NCBI GenBank assembly: GCA_903904805.1 | Contig: CAIVDX010000102.1 | Span: forward strand, 1-9,648 | From: an uncultured Rhodospirillales bacterium | Lineage (GTDB): Bacteria > Pseudomonadota > Alphaproteobacteria > Acetobacterales > Acetobacteraceae | Direction of reading: 5' to 3' | Length of the DNA: 9,648 nt | Part shown: piece by piece, positions 1 through 7,813 of the stretch | Layout: every line of letters begins with the position of its first letter | Numbering within the stretch: the first letter of the stretch is position 1 | The notes under the pieces: generated by a model | Seen by the model: the letters and a program-made list of their open reading frames with translations, nothing else | Database searches by the model: none | Told to the model about the DNA's origin: nothing | Made by a program: the position numbers and the translations under genes

Positions 1-1356
<1,356 letters not shown>

Positions 1357-1364
1357 GGCGAGTG

Positions 1365-1395
1365 GGAGCGTTGGTACCCGGTGTACCAACGCTCC
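1365..1395 (+). terminator. Perfect 13-bp hairpin after acnA
   Basis: GGAGCGTTGGTAC (1365-1377) pairs without mismatch to GTACCAACGCTCC (1383-1395) around a 5-nt loop CCGGT. It starts 8 nt after the acnA stop. No T tract follows, so it is not a textbook intrinsic terminator. It may be a 3'-end stabilising or processing structure working with the AT-rich dyad just downstream. Confidence 0.7.
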
Positions 1396-1412
1396 AGTGC
1401 GCAGCGTCAAGC

Positions 1413-1490
1413 TTTCAAAAGTTCTTTGCTTCTTTGCTTCAAGAAAGAAGGCTCTTCTTTTTTGAAAAAAAGAAACAAAGAACTTTTATA
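1413..1490. repeat. AT-rich hairpin repeat, inverted double copy (element A)
   Basis: Two half-units of a dispersed AT-rich motif lie head to head. The left half (1413-1450) contains AAAAGTTCTTTGCTTCTTTG; the right half (1454-1490), read on the − strand, contains AAAAGTTCTTTGTTTCTTTT. Together they form a dyad: 1417-1450 pairs with 1454-1487 around loop GCT, 34 positions with 31 pairs (one G-U) and three mismatches, the outer 12 bp being perfect. Related units lie at 4910-4950 and 8592-8630. The right half ends 14 nt before the FUSC start codon. Likely roles are transcription termination in either direction, or a mobile or amplified intergenic repeat. The sequence shows the structure; the role is inferred. 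Confidence 0.8.
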
Positions 1491-1492
1491 AG
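1462..1492 (+). promoter_or_regulatory. Possible sigma70-like promoter inside element A
   Basis: TTGAAA (1462-1467) and TATAAG (1487-1492) each match five of six bases of the -35 and -10 consensus. The 19-bp spacer is longer than the preferred 17. Transcription would begin near 1499, giving the FUSC gene an almost leaderless mRNA. The match may be a by-product of the AT-rich repeat. Confidence 0.3.
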
Positions 1493-1504
1493 TCTGGTGC
1501 GCTA

Positions 1505-3520
1505 ATGTCGTTACCGATACGTATTCGCGGCAATGATGCCGAGCCGGATCTGCATCGGCTGTCCATTGTTTATGACCTGCGGCGCGTCTCCGTGATGGAG
1601 GGGCTGCGCGCGGCGCTGACCTTGTTCAGTCTGGTCGCCGCGTCCGAGGCGCTGGCACTGCCGTTCCTGCAGGAATCGGCGCTCGCCGCCATGTTCTGCT
1701 GCATCGCCGATCCGGGCGGGCCGTTCCGCCGGCGCTGGCCCTGGCTTCTGGGCTTCGCCGTGGTGGGCGGTCTGCAGGCCGGGCTGTTCTCGCTCCTGCG
1801 CGCGCAGCCGGAGATGATCGCAGTGCTGGTCGCCTCCGCCTGGGTGATGGCGGTGGCGATGTTGCGAATTTACGGCCAGGCCGCCACCCAGTTTGCCGCG
1901 ATGCTGACGGTCTCGATGGTGATCGCGCTCGATCATGCGGAGGAACCGCGTGTCGCCCTCGGGCTGGGTCTGGCCTTCGCGTTCGGTGCGCTGTGGGCGA
2001 TGCTGATCGGCCTGCTGCTGGCCCGTCTCGCCCCCTATGAGCCGGCGCGCCGCTCGGTCTCGCGCCTGTGGGACGCGCTGGCAGCCGAGGCGGCGGACCA
2101 GCGCCGGATTCTGCGCGATCCCGCTGCCACCGAAGCGAGTTGGGAGGCGCATGCCCGTGCCCATCGCCGCGCGGTGCGCCTGGCCATCGAGGCGGCGCGC
2201 GAACTGGTGCTCGCCACTTTGCGCGAACGTGCACCGCTGACCGCGGCCCCCGCCTGGGTGATCCGCCTGGAGGCCGGCGAGCAGCTGTTCGGCGCGCTCA
2301 TCGCGCTGTCGGACCAGCTGGAAGCCAGCACCGAGCCAGAATTGCGCACGCATGCCGATCGCCTTCTGCGGGTGCTGCGGCCGATCTGCCTGGTGCTGGC
2401 ACGCGCCGCCCTGTCCGACAGCGCGGTGCGTCTGCCCCGCCTGCAACGCGGCATCGACACACTGGCCGAGGCCGCGGCGGCGATTGAGGGCCCGGCGGGG
2501 GCCGCGGCGAAGCGCATCGTCGATCTCGTCCGCGTCGCCTCGCTGCTGGCGATCCCCGATGGTTTCCTGCCGAAGCAAAGCGCGATGTTGCAGGCGCCCT
2601 GGCGGCAGCGGATCATCGATCCGCTGCGTGCCAGCCTCACATTCCGCGCGCCGGCCTTTCGCCACGCCCTGCGCGCCGGCACGCTGTCGCTGGTGTCATT
2701 CAGCGTGATGCTCGCCTACCCGACCACCTATGGGCACTGGCTGGCGATCACCATGATCATGACGCTGCAGCCCTTCATGGCACTGACCTGGCAGCGCGCT
2801 CTGGAGCGCATCGGCGGCACGCTGGTCGGCGGCATCATCGCCGCCTGGCTCTCGCTGCTGGTGACTGGCCCGATCAGCCTGGCGGTGGCGATCATCCCGC
2901 TGGCCTTCGCCTGCTTCGCCCTGCGCCCGGCCGGCTTCGGGCTGATGGTGACTTTCCTCACCCCGCTGGTGGTGATGCTGACCGAGCTGAACCGTCCTGG
3001 CACCAGTGAGTTGGAGATCGCCGCGATGCGCGCGCTCTACACGTTGGCCGGCGGCCTGATGTCGATCGCTGGCGGGCTGCTGCTGTGGCCGTCGAAGGAG
3101 CGCGCCCGGCTGCGTCGCGCGCTGGAGGCGGCCCTGGTGGCGCATGCCGGCTTCGTCGAGGCGGCCTCTATAGGCTCCGGCGTCGCCCGACGCACCGCCG
3201 GCCGCGCCACGGTCGAGCTGGAGGCATCACTCTCCCGCGCCTTGCTGGAGACGTCCCGCTCACCCGCCCGGCTGCAGGCGGCCCTGTCGGCCGACGCAGC
3301 CCTGCGCCGCCTGGCCGGGCTAGTCACCGCCCTGCACATCGCCCGCGCGCTGCCTGAGGAATGGCGCAGCTGGGCGGGCACCGCCCTGCGGGCCCTCGCC
3401 GCCGGGACCGAGCCACCACCCGCACCTGCCGAGCCGGGCGATAATCTCGCGCGGCTGGCTCGCCAGGTGGCGCTGATCGGCGGCGCGCTGTCGCGGTTTC
3501 GGGGCACCGCGCCGGGCTGA
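1505..3520 (+). CDS. FUSC-family membrane protein (fusaric acid resistance/aromatic acid exporter-like)
   Basis: A 671-residue inner-membrane protein with the two-block layout of FUSC/YccS/AaeB-type proteins. A first hydrophobic block has about five or six helices (roughly residues 33-174), followed by a long cytoplasmic helical stretch (about 175-380). A second membrane block (about 390-530) follows and then a soluble tail rich in Ala and Arg. The second block holds the most family-like segment: GHWLAITMIMTLQP from residue 410, then a short turn and WQRALERIGGTLVGG, as in FUSC_2 domains. Family members are proposed to export aromatic acids or other small toxic compounds; the substrate here cannot be read. 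The ATG at 1505 is preceded by a weak GGTG (1496-1499), and a later start near residue 31 would still keep all helices. The MFS gene follows on the same strand after 96 bp. No periplasmic adaptor (HlyD/AaeA-like) gene is next to it. Confidence 0.85.
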   Translation: MSLPIRIRGNDAEPDLHRLSIVYDLRRVSVMEGLRAALTLFSLVAASEALALPFLQESALAAMFCCIADPGGPFRRRWPWLLGFAVVGGLQAGLFSLLRAQPEMIAVLVASAWVMAVAMLRIYGQAATQFAAMLTVSMVIALDHAEEPRVALGLGLAFAFGALWAMLIGLLLARLAPYEPARRSVSRLWDALAAEAADQRRILRDPAATEASWEAHARAHRRAVRLAIEAARELVLATLRERAPLTAAPAWVIRLEAGEQLFGALIALSDQLEASTEPELRTHADRLLRVLRPICLVLARAALSDSAVRLPRLQRGIDTLAEAAAAIEGPAGAAAKRIVDLVRVASLLAIPDGFLPKQSAMLQAPWRQRIIDPLRASLTFRAPAFRHALRAGTLSLVSFSVMLAYPTTYGHWLAITMIMTLQPFMALTWQRALERIGGTLVGGIIAAWLSLLVTGPISLAVAIIPLAFACFALRPAGFGLMVTFLTPLVVMLTELNRPGTSELEIAAMRALYTLAGGLMSIAGGLLLWPSKERARLRRALEAALVAHAGFVEAASIGSGVARRTAGRATVELEASLSRALLETSRSPARLQAALSADAALRRLAGLVTALHIARALPEEWRSWAGTALRALAAGTEPPPAPAEPGDNLARLARQVALIGGALSRFRGTAPG

Positions 3521-3531
3521 CTGATCTGTGC

Positions 3532-3577
3532 CTGACGCGTGAAAGCCCGATGCTTTGCACCTTGGTTTGCGCGTCAG
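3532..3577. repeat. 8-bp inverted repeat between FUSC and MFS genes
   Basis: CTGACGCG (3532-3539) is repeated inverted as CGCGTCAG (3570-3577), with a 30-nt gap. A weak promoter-like pair, TTGGTT (3562-3567) and TATTAA (3585-3590) with a 17-bp spacer, overlaps the right arm. The arrangement could be an operator for the MFS gene, but the match is short and no regulator gene is adjacent. Confidence 0.3.
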
Positions 3578-3616
3578 AGAATCTTATTAATCTGGTTACG
3601 TCAGTTCAGGTGTCCC

Positions 3617-4909
3617 ATGCTCGCCGCCCCGCTCGCCCGCTTCCTCGCCGCCCGTGGCATCCATTACGGCTGGGCGATGGCCACCTTCACCTTCCTCATC
3701 ATGCTCTCCACCGCCGCCGCGCTGGGCATGCCCGGCGTGCTGGTCACGCCGCTGGAAAGCGAGTTCCACTGGTCGGCCGCCACCATCTCCGGCCCGATGG
3801 CGATGCGCCTACTGCTGTTCGGACTGATGGCGCCGTTCTCCGCGGCCCTGATCGCGCGCTACGGCGTGCGTCGGATGATCGGCGCCGCTCTGGTGCTGAT
3901 CGTCGGCGGCATGCTCGCCGCGCGCCAGATCACCGCCGTCTGGCACCTCTGGGTGACCTGGGGCGTCGCGCTGGGCATCGGCTCCGGCCTGGCCGGGGTG
4001 GTGTTCGGCACCACCGTGGCCACCCGCTGGTTCACCCAGCGCCGCGGCCTGATCATCGGCGTGCTGACCGCATCGAACGCGACCGGGCAACTGATTTTCC
4101 TGCGCACCGCCGCCTGGCTCGCCGAAACCTATGGTTGGCGCTCAGCCTTCATCCCCTCGATGATCGCCTGCGGGATCGCCCTGGCGCTGCTCATTCTGTT
4201 CATCGTCGAGCGCCCGTCCGATCTCGGCCTGCGCCCCTATGGCGAGCGCGCCGACGCGCCGATCGCCGCCCATGTTCCCCCTCCCGGCAATTTCGTGATG
4301 AACGCGTTCCGCACGCTCGGCATGGCGAGCCACAGCCTCGCCTTCTGGGTGCTGTTCGGCACGTTCTTCATCTGCGGGGTATCGACGCTGGGCATCATCC
4401 AGACGCATTTCATTCCGCTCTGCCAGGATTACGGCATGGGCGCCGTGGCCGCCGCCTCGGTGCTCACCATGATGGGCGCGTTCGATTTCGTCGGCACCAT
4501 CGGCTCAGGCTGGCTGTCCGACCGCATCGGCCCGCGCACCCTGCTGTTCTGGTATTACGGCCTGCGCGGCATCTCACTTCTGATGCTGCCTTATCTGGAC
4601 TTCAGCTTTTACGGGCTGAGCGTGTTTGCGGTGTTCTACGGGCTCGACTGGATCGCCACCGTGCCCCCCACCGTGCGCCTGGCGGCCGACGAATTCGGGC
4701 GCGAGCGTGCACCGCTGATCTTCGGCTGGGTGTTCACCGGCCACCAGATCGGTGCGGCCGTCGCCGCCTACGCCGCCGGCGTGAGCCGCGACGCGCTGGA
4801 CAGCTACCTGCCGGCATTCAACACGGCTGGTGTGGCCTGCATCGTCGCGGCACTCGCGGTGATTGTGGTGCGCACCACGCGCAAGCCGGTGATGGTGGCG
4901 GCGGAGTAA
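3617..4909 (+). CDS. MFS transporter, monocarboxylate/oxalate-formate antiporter-like
   Basis: A 430-residue major facilitator carrier with 12 predicted helices, acting in the inner membrane. It opens with a short basic tail and HYGWAM, then a first helix, and LESEFHWSAATIS, an extracytoplasmic stretch typical of the MCT/oxalate-formate-like branch. The loop between helices 2 and 3 has ALIARYGVRRMI, and its counterpart in the second half is SGWLSDRIGPRTLL. The central loop begins with ERPSDLGLRPYG, common in this branch. The substrate is probably a small organic acid, but that is family inference. I chose ATG 3617 because AGGTG (3608-3612) sits close upstream and the HYGW start matches relatives. 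The frame also allows GTG 3539, which would add 26 residues not expected in the family. The stop abuts repeat element B, and the neighbour beyond is convergent. Confidence 0.85.
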   Translation: MLAAPLARFLAARGIHYGWAMATFTFLIMLSTAAALGMPGVLVTPLESEFHWSAATISGPMAMRLLLFGLMAPFSAALIARYGVRRMIGAALVLIVGGMLAARQITAVWHLWVTWGVALGIGSGLAGVVFGTTVATRWFTQRRGLIIGVLTASNATGQLIFLRTAAWLAETYGWRSAFIPSMIACGIALALLILFIVERPSDLGLRPYGERADAPIAAHVPPPGNFVMNAFRTLGMASHSLAFWVLFGTFFICGVSTLGIIQTHFIPLCQDYGMGAVAAASVLTMMGAFDFVGTIGSGWLSDRIGPRTLLFWYYGLRGISLLMLPYLDFSFYGLSVFAVFYGLDWIATVPPTVRLAADEFGRERAPLIFGWVFTGHQIGAAVAAYAAGVSRDALDSYLPAFNTAGVACIVAALAVIVVRTTRKPVMVAAE

Positions 4910-4950
4910 GCAAAGGACTTCTTTTTTGAAAAGAGAAGCAAAACCCTTGC
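4910..4950. repeat. AT-rich hairpin repeat (element B), convergent intergenic
   Basis: It occupies nearly all of the 48 bp between the MFS stop and the stop of the convergent L,D-transpeptidase gene. The core, CTTCTTTTTTGAAAAGAGAAG without its last base (4918-4937), folds with position 4938 into an 8-9 bp stem with a tiny loop. Imperfect outer arms GCAAAGG (4910-4916) and CCCTTGC (4944-4950) also face each other. Read on the − strand it matches elements A and C (TTTTGCTTCTCTTTTC), starting 7 nt after the − strand gene's stop. It probably serves as a bidirectional terminator. Confidence 0.7.
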
Positions 4951-4957
4951 TCGTTTG

Positions 4958-5446
4958 TCAGTGGATCTGCAGCTCGAGCAGTCCGAAGGACAGGCTCCAC
5001 AAAAGGTCAGGCAGGGCCAGCGCGACACAGCCGGCGGTGGGTGCATAATCGGCGGTGGCGACGTGCAAAAAAATGGCGGAGCCGCGAGCGCGCTCCACCG
5101 GCGCATCGTTCCAGCCGAGAACGCCGATCACGTCATACAGCCCATCCGCCCGCCACAATTCCTCGTGGCTGCCGTCGAACGGCAAGCTGACAGGCTTGTT
5201 ATAGGAAAAACTCAACACGTCATCGCACCAGCCATCGCTGGGCGCGATCGGCTCCAGCGGCACCCGGCAGGCCGGCGGTTTTACCCGATCGGCGCGATAG
5301 AGCACCCGGCGGAGCGGCAGCAGCCCCAGCGGTGTCGCGCCATCCCCCTCGACCTTATGCGCCGAGACCCCTGACCGACCGATCGCGCATCGCAGCACGC
5401 GCCCGCCGAGTACACACCGACCATCGGGGAAAACCTCGGCGCGCAC
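4958..5446 (-). CDS. Small L,D-transpeptidase (YkuD) domain protein
   Basis: A 162-residue protein with a YkuD-like fold signature. It has PDGRCVLGGRVLRCAIGRSG near the N-terminus, G-ATPLG (about 37-41) as in the family's first strand region, and the catalytic block SAIFLHVA (His128) followed by PTAGCVAL with the nucleophile Cys140. L,D-transpeptidases cross-link peptidoglycan or attach proteins to it in the periplasm. No signal peptide or membrane anchor is visible, and the Arg/Asn that often follows the catalytic Cys is absent. Export and activity are therefore uncertain; it could belong to the short YkuD subfamily of unknown substrate. The GTG start at 5446 directly follows the ribA TGA stop in the same frame, with no other upstream start available before that stop. 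This implies translational coupling to ribA. Element B lies just beyond its stop. Confidence 0.85.
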   Translation of the reverse strand: MRAEVFPDGRCVLGGRVLRCAIGRSGVSAHKVEGDGATPLGLLPLRRVLYRADRVKPPACRVPLEPIAPSDGWCDDVLSFSYNKPVSLPFDGSHEELWRADGLYDVIGVLGWNDAPVERARGSAIFLHVATADYAPTAGCVALALPDLLWSLSFGLLELQIH

Positions 5447-6646
5447 TCAGAAATCCAGCAGATGGCCGAACCGGTCCGCCTTGGTGTGCAGATATTTATC
5501 GTTCACCCCGTTTGGCGTGAAGCTGTGCGCCTCACGCGCCACCACCCGCACGCCGGTCGCGGCCAGTGCCTCCAGCTTCAGCGGATTGTTGGTCAGCAGC
5601 CGCACCGAGTTGATCCCCAGCGCATCCAACATCGCTGTTGCGATCAGGAAGTTCCGCTCATCTGCGCCCCAGCCCAGCGCGCGGTTGGCGTCCAGCGTGT
5701 CGAGCCCCTGATCCTGCAGCGTGTAGGCCCGCAGCTTGTTCACCAGGCCGATGCCACGGCCCTCCTGCGCGAGATACAGCAGCACGCCATGGCCGGCCTC
5801 GCCCATCCGCTGAATGGCGCCACGCAGCTGCGGGCCGCAATCGCAGCGCAACGAATCCAGCAGATCGCCGGTGAAACATTCCGAATGCAGGCGGCACAGC
5901 GGCGACTCCTGCTCCTCCGGCCGACCGATCAGGATCGCCAGATGCTCGATCCCGGCATCGGGTGCACGGAACGCCACGATCCGCGCATCCGCCGCGCCGG
6001 CGAGCGGCACCGCGGCGTCGGCCACGCGGGCGAGATTGGTGACCAGCTTGGTCGGATAGGCCAACACGTCCTCGGCCGGCACGCTGATCAGGTCGCGCGC
6101 GGCCACCATCGCGGCACGGTCGGCGTGCAGCGGCGCCACCAGGGCCGCGGGCAGCAGCCGGGCGAGCTTCACCAGCGCCAGTGCGGCATCGGAATCGACC
6201 GGCGGCGTGCGGACCTGCTGCGGCAGTTCCGGCACCAGCAGACGCTCCTGCGTCGGGTCAGCCAGCGTGCGCAGGGCGACCGGGTCGAACAACGCCTCAT
6301 GCAGCTTCAGCGCGACCGGTGCGTCGGCCGGCTCCACCGGGCGGCCGAGGATCGCCGCGGCGCGGGAGGCGAACACCAGCATCAGCGCCGGGCCACTGCC
6401 GCGAAGGGCCGCCATGTCGGCCAGACCATCGGCGCCGGCGGTCTCGGCGGCCAGCACCACCATCGGATAGGCGCCCGCGAGCACCACCGGCGTGCCGCGC
6501 CGCAGATCGGCGATGGCGCGGTGAACGCGCCGCATCCGCACGCTCAGTGCTGCTCGAGACAGGGCCGGATCGGTCATTGCGGTGTGGGGCATCGGCTCGG
6601 TCGGCTCCGGCAGGCTCGGTTGGATCATCGTCACGTCAGGTTCCAT
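5447..6646 (-). CDS. ribA: GTP cyclohydrolase II with degenerate RibB-like N-terminal domain
   Basis: A 399-residue enzyme for the first step of riboflavin synthesis, opening GTP to a diaminopyrimidine in the cytoplasm. The C-terminal domain (about 205-399) is complete. Zinc ligands are Cys257, Cys268 and Cys270 in SECFTGDLLDSLRCDCG; QEGRGIGL follows at 294-301; Tyr308, Asp329 and Arg331 match E. coli Tyr105, Asp126 and Arg128; then LLTNNPLK. The N-terminal part (about 40-200) lines up with DHBP synthase (RibB) in outline, beginning AIADLRRGTPVVL. It has AYPMVVLAAE where RibB has the acidic DRENEGD motif, and lacks the HTEA block, so that domain is very likely inactive. Several ATGs compete (6646, 6628, 6592, 6577) and none has a clear Shine-Dalgarno. 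Homology begins near residue 35, so the exact start is uncertain. The L,D-transpeptidase gene follows immediately. Confidence 0.95.
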   Translation of the reverse strand: MEPDVTMIQPSLPEPTEPMPHTAMTDPALSRAALSVRMRRVHRAIADLRRGTPVVLAGAYPMVVLAAETAGADGLADMAALRGSGPALMLVFASRAAAILGRPVEPADAPVALKLHEALFDPVALRTLADPTQERLLVPELPQQVRTPPVDSDAALALVKLARLLPAALVAPLHADRAAMVAARDLISVPAEDVLAYPTKLVTNLARVADAAVPLAGAADARIVAFRAPDAGIEHLAILIGRPEEQESPLCRLHSECFTGDLLDSLRCDCGPQLRGAIQRMGEAGHGVLLYLAQEGRGIGLVNKLRAYTLQDQGLDTLDANRALGWGADERNFLIATAMLDALGINSVRLLTNNPLKLEALAATGVRVVAREAHSFTPNGVNDKYLHTKADRFGHLLDF

Positions 6647-6932
6647 CCACGCATAGGCAAAGTGTGGCTAAAGGCAAGGTCGCGGATGCACGGTCGGGCC
6701 CGCCGCCCCTTCTGGAGCGCGTGCCGACATCCTATACTGACCTTCAGTTTGTGTCGCTCGCCGCGCGCACAAGAACCTGCCGGGCCGCCGGCGGCAAAAT
6801 CGGGCGCGCGCGAATGCCACAATGCACAATGATGTGGTGGTAACCCGCGCAACGGCTCCCCACATAAAGTTCTAGTGTGCATGCGATACGCCAGCCGAAC
6901 CGGTCTGGCGCGCATGATAAAGGGTCCAGACA
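6647..6932. other. Divergent intergenic region between ribA and the response regulator
   Basis: These 286 bp must hold the promoters of both divergent genes. I find no convincing -35/-10 pair. TATACT (6734-6739) resembles a + strand -10 box but has no good -35. I see no FMN riboswitch-like conserved blocks upstream of ribA. The right-hand end carries the leader dyad described separately. No short coding frame with a credible ribosome site is visible. Confidence 0.5.
6880..6916 (+). promoter_or_regulatory. Dyad in the leader of the response regulator gene
   Basis: CATGCG (6880-6885) pairs with CGCATG (6911-6916), and CGCCAG (6889-6894) pairs with CTGGCG (6905-6910). This gives 12 pairs interrupted only by a 3-nt bulge ATA, around a 10-nt loop CCGAACCGGT. 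The stem ends 2 nt before the Shine-Dalgarno AAAGGG (6919-6924). It could be an mRNA stem that affects ribosome access or a palindromic protein site; which one is inference. Confidence 0.5.
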
Positions 6933-7652
6933 ATGACAGCCGAACGGCCAATCCTGATCATTGACGACGACCTTCTCCTGCGGGAGACCCTGGTCGACCA
7001 GCTCTCCCAGGATGGGGAGTTCGCCCCCAGCCAGGCCGGCTCGCTCGCCGAGGCCGATGCGGCACTGGCCGCCGCGGGTGCCCGCTTCGATGCGCTGATC
7101 CTCGATGTCACCCTGCCGGATGGCGACGGCCGCGATTTTTGCCTCCGCCTGCGCCGCGACGGCCTGCGCATTCCCATCATCATGCTCACCGGCTCCGACG
7201 AGGAGGCCGATGTGGTGCGTGGCCTCGATGCCGGCGCGAACGACTATGTCGGCAAGCCCTTCAAGCTCGCGGTGCTGCTCGCCCGCCTGCGCGCCCAGCT
7301 GCGCCTGTTCGAGACCAGCGAGGACGCGGTGTTCAGCATCGGGCCCTATATCTTCCGCCCCTCGGTCAAGCAGTTGCAGGACCCGGCCCGCGGCCGCCGC
7401 ATCCGGCTGACGGAAAAGGAATCGGCGATCCTGAAATTCCTCTACCGCGCCGGCACCCGCACTGTGGCGCGGGAGGTCCTGCTGAATGAGGTCTGGGGCT
7501 ACAACGCCTCGGTCACCACGCACACGCTGGAAACCCACATCTACCGCCTGCGCCAGAAGATCGAACCCGATCCCGCGCGCTCGCGCCTGCTGCTGACCGA
7601 GAGCGGCGGCTACCGGCTCGACCCGACCGGGGTGTTCGCCGCCGCGCTCTGA
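6933..7652 (+). CDS. OmpR/PhoB-family response regulator
   Basis: A 239-residue two-component regulator. The receiver domain (about 6-118) has the acidic pocket D11-D13, phospho-acceptor Asp58 in LILDVTLPDGDG, Thr86 in MLTGSDE and Lys108 in VGKPF. A linker leads to a winged-helix DNA-binding domain (about 135-232) with LTEKESAILKFLYRAG, the recognition-helix region TTHTLETHIYRLRQKIE, and the wing ESGGYRL. All residues needed for phosphorylation are present. The wing-helix segment resembles a conserved alphaproteobacterial subgroup that may include CenR, but I cannot assign it firmly. ATG 6933 is supported by AAAGGG (6919-6924) at 8 nt. No histidine kinase gene lies next to it, so it is an orphan in this window. 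A strong hairpin follows 52 nt after the stop. Confidence 0.92.
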   Translation: MTAERPILIIDDDLLLRETLVDQLSQDGEFAPSQAGSLAEADAALAAAGARFDALILDVTLPDGDGRDFCLRLRRDGLRIPIIMLTGSDEEADVVRGLDAGANDYVGKPFKLAVLLARLRAQLRLFETSEDAVFSIGPYIFRPSVKQLQDPARGRRIRLTEKESAILKFLYRAGTRTVAREVLLNEVWGYNASVTTHTLETHIYRLRQKIEPDPARSRLLLTESGGYRLDPTGVFAAAL

Positions 7653-7704
7653 CCCACCGTCTTGTTCTGAAGGCTCGTCTCAAAAATGGGGCGAGCGGCT
7701 CGAT

Positions 7705-7740
7705 CCAAAGGCGCGCCCCACAGCGCGCCTTTGGCGTTTC
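7705..7740 (+). terminator. Terminator-like 12-bp hairpin after the response regulator
   Basis: CCAAAGGCGCGC (7705-7716) pairs perfectly with GCGCGCCTTTGG (7723-7734) around loop CCCACA. CGTTTC follows, a weak U tract. It is a likely intrinsic terminator for the response regulator. Confidence 0.75.
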
Positions 7741-7807
7741 CGCTCCATAAAAATCTCATAATTTCAATGATCTGACCGAATTGCGCGCACAATACGGCGG
7801 CGGGCGG

Positions 7808-7813
7808 TATAAT
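7808..7813 (+). promoter_or_regulatory. Candidate -10 box TATAAT upstream of the PEP-CTERM gene
   Basis: This is an exact match to the sigma70 -10 consensus, 172 bp before the start codon. The -35 is poor (TTGCGC, 21-bp spacer), so use is uncertain. If used, the mRNA would carry a leader of about 165 nt. Confidence 0.35.

Noticed and set aside
1413..1490. CRISPR-like or insertion-sequence end at element A
   Set aside because: There is no regular repeat-spacer pattern, no transposase frame and no target-site duplication that I could see; the structure is a simple dyad.
1511..2665. 384-codon − strand frame opposite the FUSC gene
   Set aside because: Arg/Gln/His-rich shadow with no motif; the FUSC frame has clear membrane blocks and family segments.
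3539..3616. Extended MFS start at GTG 3539
   Set aside because: The added 26 residues do not resemble the family, whereas ATG 3617 has AGGTG close upstream and gives the usual N-terminus.
3550..4929. Long + strand open frame (459 codons) overlapping the MFS gene
   Set aside because: It is extremely Arg/His/Ala/Pro-rich with no hydrophobic or domain pattern, while the other frame gives a clean MFS carrier. It is a shadow frame of GC-rich DNA.
6647..6750. FMN riboswitch upstream of ribA
   Set aside because: The conserved blocks of the RFN element are not visible on the − strand of this region.
5462..6832. 456-codon open frame on the + strand opposite ribA
   Set aside because: Its composition (Gln, His, Arg, Gly) is what antisense reading of a GC-rich gene gives. 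It has no recognisable motif, and ribA on the other strand is certain.
6631..7538. − strand frames covering the divergent gap and the response regulator
   Set aside because: No credible ribosome site and no motif. They run through the clearly coding response regulator on the other strand.
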